Below are positions 26,606-35,807 of a stretch of DNA of 64,000 bases, piece after piece. The DNA lies in the NCBI GenBank assembly GCA_040404065.1, contig JBBAJM010000001.1; one strand, written 5' to 3'. Under the pieces are notes generated by a model that worked only from the letters and a program-made list of their open reading frames with translations, made no database searches and was not told the DNA's origin. The position numbers and the translations under genes were made by a program. This DNA comes from Fontibacterium sp040404065. Lineage in GTDB: Bacteria > Pseudomonadota > Alphaproteobacteria > Pelagibacterales > Pelagibacteraceae. Within the stretch, counting starts at the first letter, position 1. The number at the start of each line of letters is the position of its first letter.

Positions 26606-28756
26606 TTACTTTTTTCTTTTTGCAATCATTCCAGCTTTACCTTGGGTTGATCTTCCAATTAATTCTTTTTGAACATTATTGTTATAAACTTTAATTTTAC
26701 TACTCATATTAATTTCTAACTCTCTTTCTTGAAGTTTTCTTATTTCATCTCTTATTTTCGCTGCTTGTTCAAATTCTAGATTATCAGCTGCTTTTTTCAT
26801 TTCTTTATCTAACATTTTTAGATGTTTTTTAAGGTTTCCACCAACAGGAATATCATTACTGAAAGTGACATAATCTTTTTCAAAAACACCTTCAAGAATA
26901 TCATTAATTTTTGATTTTATGGATTGGGCAGTAATTTTATTTTTTTTATTATATTCAATTTGCTTATCTCTACGCCTGTTAGTTTCCCCAATGGCTTTTT
27001 TGATACTTTGAGTTTCTTTATCAGCATACAAAATAACTCTTCCATCAACATTTCTTGCAGCCCGACCAATTGTTTGTATTAAAGATCTCTCTGATCTTAA
27101 AAACCCTTCTTTATCAGCGTCTAAAATTGCAACAAGAGAACATTCGGGTATATCCAATCCTTCTCTTAGTAGATTAATTCCGACCAAAACATCAAATACT
27201 CCAAGTCTCAAATCTCTGATAATTTCTATTCTTTCTAGCGTATCAATGTCAGAATGCATGTAACGAACCTTAACTCCATTCTCATCAAGGTACTCAGTTA
27301 GATCCTCAGCCATTTTTTTAGTAAGTGTGGTAGCAAGTACTCTTTGATTATTTTTTGCAACATTAAGACATTCATTTAATAAATCATCAACTTGATTTTT
27401 AGCCGGTCTAATAAAAATTTGCGGATCTATAAGTCCCGTAGGTCTTATAATTTGTTCTGCAAAAACTCCTTTGCTTTGTTTTAATTCCCATTCGCTTGGA
27501 GTTGCTGAAACAAATATTGTTTGTGGCCTCATCATATCCCATTCTTCAAATTTTAATGGTCTATTATCCATGCAAGAAGGAAGTCTAAAACCATAATCAG
27601 ATAAAGTTTTTTTTCTAGTATGATCGCCTTTGTACATTCCATTTAGTTGAGGAATAGTAACATGACTTTCATCGACAAATACCAAGCAGTTATCAGGTAG
27701 ATATTCAAACAAAGTTGGTGGTGGTTCACCAGGATTTCTACCAGATAAAAATCTTGAATAATTTTCTATTCCAGCACAACTTCCGGTCGCTTCAATCATT
27801 TCAAGATCGTATCTAGTTCTTTCCTCTAAACGCTGTGCTTCTAAAAGTTTCTTTTCGCTTCTAAATTTTTCTAAAGTGACAACAAGTTCTTTTTTAATTT
27901 CTTTAATTGCCTTTTCTATTGTTGGCCTAGGAGTAATGTAATGACTATTTCCATATAATTTTATTAAATTAATTTCTTGTTTGTCAGCACCAGTTAATGG
28001 ATCAAAAGATTTTATTTGGATTATTTTATTATTCTCAATTGTAATTCTCCAAGCTTCATCTTCATAATGAGAAGGAAAAACCTCTATATTTTCTCCACGA
28101 ACTCTAAAAGTTCCCCTATAGAAATTCTGATCATTTCTTTTGTACTGTAGCTCAACAAGTCCTTTAATTATTTTATCTCTTTCATAACTTTCATTTTTTT
28201 TAAAAATTAAAGTCATTTTGCTATAAGAATCTACCGATCCTAGTCCGTAAATGCATGATACGCTTGAAACAATAATCACATCATCTCTTTCTAAAAGAGA
28301 TCTGGTTGCTGAATGTCTCATCCTATCTATTTGCTCATTAATGGAAGCTTCTTTTTCTATATAAGTATCAGATCTTGGAACGTATGCTTCGGGAGTGTAG
28401 TAGTCATAATAAGAGACAAAATATTCAACCGCATTATTAGGAAAAAAGTTTTTCATTTCACCATATAATTGCGCAGCTAAAGTTTTATTTGGGGCAAGAA
28501 TCAAGGCCGGTCGATTTAGTTCTTCAATGATTTTGGCCATTGTAAAAGTTTTTCCAGAACCTGTTACACCAAGCAAAACTTGATTTTTTTTGTTGTTTAA
28601 TATTTCTGTTTTTAAAAAAGAAATAGCCTTTGGTTGATCACCAGCAGGAGTGTATTCAGTTATTAGTTGAAATTTTTTTCCACCCTCTAATTTTTTTGAA
28701 GAAAGTTCTTTCGTATTTGATTTTTCTAATATATTAGTACCCGAAAGATTTTGCAT
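26606..28756 (-). CDS. uvrB: Excinuclease ABC subunit UvrB
   Basis: Helicase-like damage verifier of nucleotide excision repair. The 716-aa protein has Walker A LLGVTGSGKTFTMAKI (residues about 57-72), the beta-hairpin YYDYYTPEAYVPRSDTYIEK (about 115-134), the Walker B-like VFVDESHVTIPQ, helicase motifs REGLDIPE and QTIGRAARN, and a C-terminal UVR motif (NLEFEQAAKIRDEIRKL) that meets UvrC. It is the first gene of uvrB-SDR-folB-uvrC-pgsA, which unites two subunits of the excinuclease. Its start is 23 bp from divergent aspC. Confidence 0.97.
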   Translation of the reverse strand: MQNLSGTNILEKSNTKELSSKKLEGGKKFQLITEYTPAGDQPKAISFLKTEILNNKKNQVLLGVTGSGKTFTMAKIIEELNRPALILAPNKTLAAQLYGEMKNFFPNNAVEYFVSYYDYYTPEAYVPRSDTYIEKEASINEQIDRMRHSATRSLLERDDVIIVSSVSCIYGLGSVDSYSKMTLIFKKNESYERDKIIKGLVELQYKRNDQNFYRGTFRVRGENIEVFPSHYEDEAWRITIENNKIIQIKSFDPLTGADKQEINLIKLYGNSHYITPRPTIEKAIKEIKKELVVTLEKFRSEKKLLEAQRLEERTRYDLEMIEATGSCAGIENYSRFLSGRNPGEPPPTLFEYLPDNCLVFVDESHVTIPQLNGMYKGDHTRKKTLSDYGFRLPSCMDNRPLKFEEWDMMRPQTIFVSATPSEWELKQSKGVFAEQIIRPTGLIDPQIFIRPAKNQVDDLLNECLNVAKNNQRVLATTLTKKMAEDLTEYLDENGVKVRYMHSDIDTLERIEIIRDLRLGVFDVLVGINLLREGLDIPECSLVAILDADKEGFLRSERSLIQTIGRAARNVDGRVILYADKETQSIKKAIGETNRRRDKQIEYNKKNKITAQSIKSKINDILEGVFEKDYVTFSNDIPVGGNLKKHLKMLDKEMKKAADNLEFEQAAKIRDEIRKLQERELEINMSSKIKVYNNNVQKELIGRSTQGKAGMIAKRKK

Positions 28757-28779
28757 ATTCCAAAATATAATTAATTTAG

Positions 28780-29997
28780 ATGTCTATACTATCAACTTCT
28801 TTATCGAGAATAAAAGAATCTCCTACAATTGCAATTACTCAGAAAGCTAGACTGTTAAAAGAAAGTGGAAAGGAAGTAATAGCATTAGCATCAGGAGAAC
28901 CGGATTTTGATACACCAAATAATATAAAAGAAGCCGCAATTAAAGCCATTAAAGAAGGTCAGACAAAATATACAGCTGTTGATGGAACCCCAGAGTTAAA
29001 AAAAGCCATAGTCAATAAATTCAAAAGAGAAAATAATTTAAGTTTTGATGTAGATAATATTACAGTTGGAACAGGTGGTAAGCAGGTAATTTATAATTGC
29101 ATTCTTGCAACAATTAATTCCGGTGATGAAGTTATAATTCCAGCACCTTATTGGGTTTCATATCCTGACATGGTTCTATTAGCTGGAGGAACGCCAAAAT
29201 TTGTAGAATGTGATGAGCAAAGCAATTTTAAAATTTCTGCTGATCAGCTTGATAAATTAATAACGAATAAAACAAAATGGTTTATTTTAAATTCCCCAGG
29301 CAATCCAACTGGGATGTGCTATTCCAGATCAGAATTAACTGAATTAGTTAAGGTTTTAAAAAAACATAAACATGTAAATATTTTAACAGATGATATTTAC
29401 GAGCACATTCTTTACCAAGACAAAGGTGCAAACGATTCAAGATTTGTAAATATTTTAGAAATAGACGATTCTTTAAAAGACAGAACTTTAGTTGTAAATG
29501 GTGTAAGTAAAGCTTATGCAATGACAGGATGGAGAATTGGTTATGCTGCCGGTCCAAAAGAATTGATCAAAGCAATACAAAAAATTCAATCTCAATCTAC
29601 AACCAATCCATCTTCTGTTAGCCAGGCAGCCGCAGTCGAGGCTTTGAATGGTGATCAAAGCTTTATTAATCCTAGAGCTTTAGAATTTAAAAAAAGAAGA
29701 GATTTTGTCGTTAATGCTTTAAATAATATTAAAGGATTAACCTGCGTTAATCCTGAAGGTGCATTCTATGTTTTTCCAAATTGTAAAAAATTAATGAATA
29801 AAAAAACATCTAGTGGAAAGATTATTAAAAATGACACGGATTTTGCAACTTACCTATTAGAAGAAACAGGAGTTGCTATTGTTCAGGGTTCAGCTTTTGG
29901 GTTAGAAGGTTATTTTAGAATTTCTTATGCAACTTCTATGCAGGTTTTAGAGAAAGCTGTAATAAAAATTAAAAGTTTTTGTGAAAGTTTAAAATAG
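28780..29997 (+). CDS. aspC: Aspartate aminotransferase, class I
   Basis: PLP enzyme (405 aa) interconverting aspartate and oxaloacetate with glutamate/2-oxoglutarate. It belongs to the I-gamma branch common in alphaproteobacteria and may also act on prephenate. Landmarks are ALASGEPDFDTP (residues about 35-46), SPGNPTGMCYS (about 171-181), the PLP lysine in NGVSKAYAMTGWRIGY (about 240-255) and a C-terminal FRISYATS with the substrate-binding Arg. Single gene flanked by divergent uvrB and convergent trxB (2 bp between stops). Confidence 0.93.
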   Translation: MSILSTSLSRIKESPTIAITQKARLLKESGKEVIALASGEPDFDTPNNIKEAAIKAIKEGQTKYTAVDGTPELKKAIVNKFKRENNLSFDVDNITVGTGGKQVIYNCILATINSGDEVIIPAPYWVSYPDMVLLAGGTPKFVECDEQSNFKISADQLDKLITNKTKWFILNSPGNPTGMCYSRSELTELVKVLKKHKHVNILTDDIYEHILYQDKGANDSRFVNILEIDDSLKDRTLVVNGVSKAYAMTGWRIGYAAGPKELIKAIQKIQSQSTTNPSSVSQAAAVEALNGDQSFINPRALEFKKRRDFVVNALNNIKGLTCVNPEGAFYVFPNCKKLMNKKTSSGKIIKNDTDFATYLLEETGVAIVQGSAFGLEGYFRISYATSMQVLEKAVIKIKSFCESLK

Positions 29998-29999
29998 TC

Positions 30000-30941
30000 T
30001 TAGTGATTAGATAGATATTTTTCGGCCTCAAGAGCAGCCATACATCCCATTCCGGCAGCGGTAACGGCTTGTCTGTAGATCTTATCTTTAACATCTCCTG
30101 CAGCAAATACTCCTGGTATATTAGTTTTTGTAGAATCAGGCTGAGTTATTAAGTAACCACTGCTATCCATATTAATTTGTCCTTTAAACAAAGCTGTTGC
30201 TGGATCATGTCCGATAGCAACAAAAAGCCCATGTGTTTGAAGCTCTGTGATTGCATTCGTTTTGATATTTTTCAATTTAACAGCAGTTACTCCTTTAGGA
30301 TTCTCTGTTCCAATTATTTCCGAGACAACACTATCCCAAATCACATTAATTTTAGGATTAGAAAATAATTTTTTTTGTAATAATTTCTCTGCCTTTAATT
30401 CACTTTTTCTGTGAACTAGCGTTATTTTTTTTGCAAAATTTGTAAGGAATAAAGATTCCTCAACTGCTGAATTTCCACCACCCACTACAACAACATCTCT
30501 ATTTTTATAGAAGAAGCCATCACAAGTTGCGCATGCAGAAACACCAAATCCTTTATATTTTTCTTCTGTATCTAAGTTTAGCCATCTGGCTTGAGCTCCT
30601 GTGGAAATAATAATGCTTTCAGCAAAGTAATGAGTTCCAGAATCTCCAATAAGTTCAAAAGGTTTTTTATTAAAATTAACTTTGGAAATATGATCTTCAA
30701 TAAATTTTGTTCCAACTTTCAAAGCCTGTTCCTTCATTTGTTCCATTAGCCAAGGACCTTGTATTACATCTGAAAATCCAGGAAAATTTTCAACATCTGT
30801 AGTAATTGTTAACTGCCCGCCAGGTTGTGATCCTGCGATTAAAACTGGCTCAAGCATTGCTCTTGCGGCATATATCGCAGCGGTATATCCAGCAGGACCT
30901 GACCCAACGATTATTACTTTATTTACCTTATCGACATTCAT
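30000..30941 (-). CDS. trxB: Thioredoxin-disulfide reductase
   Basis: NADPH- and FAD-dependent enzyme that reduces thioredoxin. The 313-aa protein has the FAD motif VGSGPAGYTAAIYAARA (residues about 12-28), the redox pair CATC in GVSACATCDGFFY (about 134-146), the NADPH motif VVGGGNSAVEES (about 153-164) and FAAGDVKDKIYRQAVTAAGMG near the end. Length and motifs are those of the low-molecular-weight bacterial type. It is divergent from the ELM1 gene with 47 bp between starts. Confidence 0.97.
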   Translation of the reverse strand: MNVDKVNKVIIVGSGPAGYTAAIYAARAMLEPVLIAGSQPGGQLTITTDVENFPGFSDVIQGPWLMEQMKEQALKVGTKFIEDHISKVNFNKKPFELIGDSGTHYFAESIIISTGAQARWLNLDTEEKYKGFGVSACATCDGFFYKNRDVVVVGGGNSAVEESLFLTNFAKKITLVHRKSELKAEKLLQKKLFSNPKINVIWDSVVSEIIGTENPKGVTAVKLKNIKTNAITELQTHGLFVAIGHDPATALFKGQINMDSSGYLITQPDSTKTNIPGVFAAGDVKDKIYRQAVTAAGMGCMAALEAEKYLSNH

Positions 30942-30988
30942 TGTAGATTTTAATTAATAATACTTATAATTAATTATCATTTTAAACA

Positions 30989-31933
30989 ATGAGATATTTT
31001 AAAGCATTATTATTGACAGATGGTAACCATGGTATGGTAAGCCAAGTACAAGGTTTAGCAAAAGCTTTGCAATTAGATTTTAATCATTGTTTTGTAAATT
31101 TAAAAAAACCGTGGAATTTTTTTCCTATAAATCTGGTTCCTGTTAATAAGTCTGTTATTGACGGTAAAATTCCAGATCAAATAGAGAATCAAGTACTAAT
31201 TTCATGCGGAAAGAATGGTATTATTCCTTCTTTATTTTTAAAAAGAAATAATAAAAATCTATTTAATATTCACATTCAAAATCCCGGTGTGAATTTTTCA
31301 AATTTTGATTTAGTCGTTGCTCCGGAGCATGATAAAATAAATGGAAATAATGTATTAAATACATTTGGAGCTCTTCATTATATAGAAAAGAAAGAAATAG
31401 ATAACAGCGCTAATTTTTTTTCAAAGTATAATTTATCCGAAAATAACAAGCTCGTTACTTTAGTTCTGGGTGGACCTAATAGATATTATGATTTTAATGA
31501 AATTGATCTTGGTAATATTTTTATATCTATAAAAAATAATTTTTTAAATAAAGATTTTAAATTAATTATTATTTCATCAAGAAGAACCCCTGATAATATT
31601 ATTAATTTTGCTAAAAAGTTTTTTTTAAATTCGGTAACTATTATTGATTTTGTTAGCAAAGAAGCTTACTTGTCTGCTCTCAAGTTATCCAAAATAATCA
31701 TTGTAACTTGCGATTCTATTTCAATGATTTCTGAGTGTGCAATCACACAAAAGCCAATATTTGTGGCTAAAATGAAAGCCAAATTAGGAAACGGCAAATT
31801 CGAATACTTTTTAAATAGTTTTAAAGAAAAAGGAATTATTAGATTTTTAGGTGAAAATATAGATTATTGGAGTTATCCTGTCTTAGATGAGGCAAATCGA
31901 ATTGCGAAAATAATAAAAGAAAGGTTAAATTAA
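30989..31933 (+). CDS. ELM1/DUF1022 family protein (glycosyltransferase-like)
   Basis: A 314-aa protein of the family named after plant mitochondrial fission factor ELM1. It opens ALLLTDGNHGMVSQVQGLAKAL (residues about 6-27) and has the later LVLGGPNRYYDF and CDSISMISECAITQKPIFV segments, which resemble the C-terminal donor-binding half of GT-B glycosyltransferases. The bacterial role is unknown; a glycosyltransferase acting on cell-envelope material is a reasonable guess. It is followed after 5 bp by a 2OG-Fe(II) oxygenase, probably in one transcript. Confidence 0.8.
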   Translation: MRYFKALLLTDGNHGMVSQVQGLAKALQLDFNHCFVNLKKPWNFFPINLVPVNKSVIDGKIPDQIENQVLISCGKNGIIPSLFLKRNNKNLFNIHIQNPGVNFSNFDLVVAPEHDKINGNNVLNTFGALHYIEKKEIDNSANFFSKYNLSENNKLVTLVLGGPNRYYDFNEIDLGNIFISIKNNFLNKDFKLIIISSRRTPDNIINFAKKFFLNSVTIIDFVSKEAYLSALKLSKIIIVTCDSISMISECAITQKPIFVAKMKAKLGNGKFEYFLNSFKEKGIIRFLGENIDYWSYPVLDEANRIAKIIKERLN

Positions 31934-31938
31934 CATTA

Positions 31939-32595
31939 ATGAGTTTTTTAAAATCTTTTCAGGTCAATTCAGTTCATTCGAGCAATCCTTTTGATCATTG
32001 GGAATTAACAGAACCATTAACTAATGAACAAATAAAAGAAATTTGCGGAGCAAAAGTTCCCGATGTTAAAATTGATTTTGATGGTACTAGAGCTATAGAC
32101 GGGGGTGCCGGAACATACAGATCTGGTGATCCTACCGGGGGCAAAGCAGGAAAGATAAGAGAATTTGTTACCAAGGATAATTATAAAGACTATCCACATT
32201 TAAAAAAATTTATTGATGAATTGTGCAAGATGGAGACTGCCAAATTTGTTGGTTCAAAAATTAAAAAAGATTTGAGCAAAGCATACGTTCGAGTCGAAAT
32301 TATTGCTGATAGAGTTGGTTTTTGGCTTAAGCCTCATTGTGATATTAAAGAAAAATTAATGTCCTGCCTATTGTTTGCAAATCCAGATAATTATGAATCA
32401 GAAGAACTAGGTACTGATTTTTATGATAAAGATTTAAAATTAGTAAAAACTGTTCCATATAAAAATAATTATGGATATGCTTTCACAAGTGGACCCGATA
32501 CTTGGCACGGATTAGAAAAAAAAACTATTAAAAGAGATAGAAGATGTCTCCAGGTAAATTATGTAACTTTCGAGACTGATTGGAAAGTTAATTAA
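31939..32595 (+). CDS. 2-oxoglutarate/Fe(II)-dependent oxygenase family protein
   Basis: A 218-aa protein with a double-stranded beta-helix ligand set: H133-x-D135 in KPHCDIKEK, a distal H190 in DTWHGLE, and Arg at about 201-202 followed by CLQVNYVTF for 2-oxoglutarate binding. The overall form resembles prolyl-hydroxylase-like proteins. The substrate is unknown; it could be a protein, a small molecule or envelope material handled with the upstream ELM1-type protein. The stop overlaps the carB end by 4 nt on the other strand. Confidence 0.78.
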   Translation: MSFLKSFQVNSVHSSNPFDHWELTEPLTNEQIKEICGAKVPDVKIDFDGTRAIDGGAGTYRSGDPTGGKAGKIREFVTKDNYKDYPHLKKFIDELCKMETAKFVGSKIKKDLSKAYVRVEIIADRVGFWLKPHCDIKEKLMSCLLFANPDNYESEELGTDFYDKDLKLVKTVPYKNNYGYAFTSGPDTWHGLEKKTIKRDRRCLQVNYVTFETDWKVN

Positions 32596-35500
32596 TTTAT
32601 ATCTTGTAAAGCAAGAACTTCAAATTTAGAATTTTTTAAAGATTTAATAGCCTCAGTTATCGCATTTGCTCCCGCTATAGTCGTGTAGTAAGGAGTTCCA
32701 CTAGTAAGAGCCGCTCTTCTAAGAGAAAAAGAATCTTTTATAGATTGTTTTCCCTGAGATGTATTTATAACTAATGATATTTTTTTTTCGTTTAGAGAAT
32801 CTTCTATATGAGGTTTTCCTTCTAATACTTTATTTATTTTTTTACAATCAACTCCCGATGAATTTAAAAAATCAGAAGTTCCAGATGTTCCAAGAATATT
32901 AAATCCTAAATTTTTAAGATCTTGTGCAATTTTGAGAATATGTTTTCTATCATCTTTTTTCACAGATAAAAAAGCAATTCCAGATTTTGGAATCTTATTT
33001 CCAGTTGCAAATTGACTTTTTGCAAAGGCAAGCCCAAATGATTTATCAATTCCCATAACCTCTCCAGTGGATTTCATTTCAGGTCCTAATAATGTGTCTA
33101 CATTTGGAAATTTATTAAAAGGAAATACAGCTTCTTTAACTGAATACAATTTATGATTTTTTTTGTTTAAATTTAGATCTTTTAATTTTAAGCCAGACAT
33201 TACTTTTGTTGCAATTTTTGCAACAGCAACTCCAATTGTTTTAGCCACAAATGGTACGGTTCTACTAGCTCTTGGATTTACCTCTAAAACATAAACTTGC
33301 TCACCTTTTACAGCAAATTGAATATTAAGTAGGCCTAAAACCTTTAAACCAAAAGCAATTTTCTTTGTCTGATTTGATATTTCATCAATGATGTTTTGTT
33401 TAAGTGAATAAGGCGGAATGCAACACGCAGAATCTCCAGAATGAATTCCAGCTTCTTCAATGTGCTCCATGATGCCTGCAATAAAAACATCTTTACCATC
33501 ACAAATGGCATCAACATCAACTTCAATCGCATCATTAATAAATTTATCTATTAATACTGGTTCTTTTCCTGAAACTTTTACGGCTTCTTTTATGTATTTT
33601 TTGAGATGATCTTCGTCATACACAATTTCCATAGCTCTACCACCTAATACATAAGAAGGTCTAATTACAACTGGGAAATTTATTTCTTTCGCAATTTGAA
33701 TTGCCTCAGACTCAGATCTTGCAAGACCACTCTCTGCTTGCAGAAGAGATTCTTTAATTACAAAATTTTTAAATTTTTCTCTATCTTCAGCAAGATCAAT
33801 GGATTCAAGTTGTGTTCCTAATATTGGAATTTTATTTCCATCAATAAATTTTGCAAGTTTTAAAGGAGTTTGTCCTCCAAATTGAACTATGACACCAGCA
33901 AGAGAGCCGTTGCTTTTCTCTTTATTAATAATTTCGATTACATGTTCTTCAGTTAAAGGCTCAAAATATAATCTATCACTAGTATCATAATCAGTGGATA
34001 CAGTTTCAGGATTGCAATTAATCATGATGGTTTCATAATTAATTTCTTTTAATGCGTAACTTGCCTGGCAACAGCAATAATCAAACTCCACCCCTTGTCC
34101 TATTCTATTCGGGCCGCTACCTAAAATAACAACTTTCTTTTTGTTTGTCGGTTCAGATTCGCACGCACTTGAGTCACTACTTCCATAAGTAGAATACATA
34201 TAAGGAGTTTTAGACTCAAATTCTCCTGCGCATGTATCAATCTTTTTATATATAGGATGAATCTTAAATTTATTTCTAGCAGCTCTAACTTCTTTGCTCT
34301 TTAAATCTAAAATTTTTGCAATTTTTTTATCTGAAAATCCTATCGATTTAATATATTGAAGTTTTTGCTTATTATTTAAAACATCTTCAGTCTTAATTTG
34401 ATTTTCTACAATTACTAATTCCTGGATTTGCTCTAAGAACCACTTATCAATTTTCGTCATCTCATATATTTCATCTAGCTTTAAATCCCTTCTAAAAGCT
34501 TCAGCTACATAAAGTATTTTGTTCGGAGTTCTTTCTATGAGTTTCTTTTTTAAGTCTTGAATATTTATTTCCTCATTCATGTCAAAACCATCAAACCCAA
34601 TTTCTAACGAACCTAATGCTTTTTGAACGGACTCCTTAAAGTTTCCTCCAATAGACATTACTTCACCAACAGACTTCATGGCAGTTCCTAAAATTGCTTC
34701 GGTATTTTTAAATTTTTCAAATGCAAATCTTGGAATTTTAGTTACTACATAATCAATGGTTGGTTCGAAAGATGCAGGAGTTGTGCCCGTAATTTCATTT
34801 TTTAATTCATCTAAAGTGTAACCAACTGCAAGTTTGGCAGCCACTTTTGCTATTGGAAAACCAGTTGCTTTTGAAGCTAAGGCAGAAGATCTGGAAACTC
34901 TAGGATTCATTTCAATGATAATCATTCTTCCATTTTTTGGATTAATTGCGAATTGAACGTTAGAACCTCCAGTTTCAACTCCAATTTTTCTAATGCATTT
35001 AAAAGAGGCATCTCTCATAATTTGATATTCTTTATCAGTTAGAGTTAATGCCGGAGCGACCGTAATAGAATCTCCAGTATGAATTCCCATTGGATCCACA
35101 TTTTCAATTGAACAGATAATTATGCAGTTATCATTCTTGTCTCTAACGACTTCCATTTCAAACTCTTTCCATCCTAATAAAGATTCTTCAATTAGAACTT
35201 CTTTTGTCGGAGAAAGATCAAGACCGTTTGCTATAATTTTAAAAAATTCTTCTTCTGTATGAGCAATTCCACCTCCAGAACCTCCAAGAGTAAATGAAGG
35301 TCTAATAATTGCAGGAAGGCCAATTAATTTTAAACTTTTTTTTGCATCCTCCATTGATCTGCAAATTATCGATTTTGCACATTCAAGACCGATGTCGGTC
35401 ATATTTTTTTTAAATTTTTCTCTATCTTCAGCATTTTCTATGGCTTCAGAATTTGCACCTATTAATTCAATATTATATTTTTTTAATATACCTTCTTTCT

Positions 35501-35807
35501 TTAAGGCCATCGCAGCATTAAGTGCTGTTTGGCCACCCATAGTTGGTAATATTGCATCTGGTTTTTCTTTCTTTATGATTTCTTCTATAATTTCAGTGGT
35601 GATAGGCTCAATATAAGTTTTATCCGCAACGTCTGGGTCAGTCATAATAGTTGCTGGATTTGAATTGATTAAAATAATTCTATAACCATCAGCTCTTAGA
35701 GCTTTGCACGCTTGTGTTCCTGAATAATCAAATTCACACGCTTGCCCGATTATAATTGGCCCCGCACCAATAACTAAAATTGATTTTATGTCTTTTCTTT
35801 TAGGCAT
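32592..35807 (-). CDS. carB: Carbamoyl-phosphate synthase large subunit
   Basis: Builds carbamoyl phosphate from bicarbonate, ammonia and two ATP for arginine and pyrimidine synthesis. The 1071-aa protein contains two homologous ATP-grasp halves: GAGPIIIGQACEFDYSGTQ near residue 12 and GSGPNRIGQGVEFDYCC near 560, each followed by RPSFTLGGSGGG or RPSYVLGGRAME. A methylglyoxal-synthase-like allosteric domain follows (about 935-1070). All major motifs are present. Its start overlaps carA by 8 nt. Confidence 0.97.
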   Translation of the reverse strand: MPKRKDIKSILVIGAGPIIIGQACEFDYSGTQACKALRADGYRIILINSNPATIMTDPDVADKTYIEPITTEIIEEIIKKEKPDAILPTMGGQTALNAAMALKKEGILKKYNIELIGANSEAIENAEDREKFKKNMTDIGLECAKSIICRSMEDAKKSLKLIGLPAIIRPSFTLGGSGGGIAHTEEEFFKIIANGLDLSPTKEVLIEESLLGWKEFEMEVVRDKNDNCIIICSIENVDPMGIHTGDSITVAPALTLTDKEYQIMRDASFKCIRKIGVETGGSNVQFAINPKNGRMIIIEMNPRVSRSSALASKATGFPIAKVAAKLAVGYTLDELKNEITGTTPASFEPTIDYVVTKIPRFAFEKFKNTEAILGTAMKSVGEVMSIGGNFKESVQKALGSLEIGFDGFDMNEEINIQDLKKKLIERTPNKILYVAEAFRRDLKLDEIYEMTKIDKWFLEQIQELVIVENQIKTEDVLNNKQKLQYIKSIGFSDKKIAKILDLKSKEVRAARNKFKIHPIYKKIDTCAGEFESKTPYMYSTYGSSDSSACESEPTNKKKVVILGSGPNRIGQGVEFDYCCCQASYALKEINYETIMINCNPETVSTDYDTSDRLYFEPLTEEHVIEIINKEKSNGSLAGVIVQFGGQTPLKLAKFIDGNKIPILGTQLESIDLAEDREKFKNFVIKESLLQAESGLARSESEAIQIAKEINFPVVIRPSYVLGGRAMEIVYDEDHLKKYIKEAVKVSGKEPVLIDKFINDAIEVDVDAICDGKDVFIAGIMEHIEEAGIHSGDSACCIPPYSLKQNIIDEISNQTKKIAFGLKVLGLLNIQFAVKGEQVYVLEVNPRASRTVPFVAKTIGVAVAKIATKVMSGLKLKDLNLNKKNHKLYSVKEAVFPFNKFPNVDTLLGPEMKSTGEVMGIDKSFGLAFAKSQFATGNKIPKSGIAFLSVKKDDRKHILKIAQDLKNLGFNILGTSGTSDFLNSSGVDCKKINKVLEGKPHIEDSLNEKKISLVINTSQGKQSIKDSFSLRRAALTSGTPYYTTIAGANAITEAIKSLKNSKFEVLALQDIN

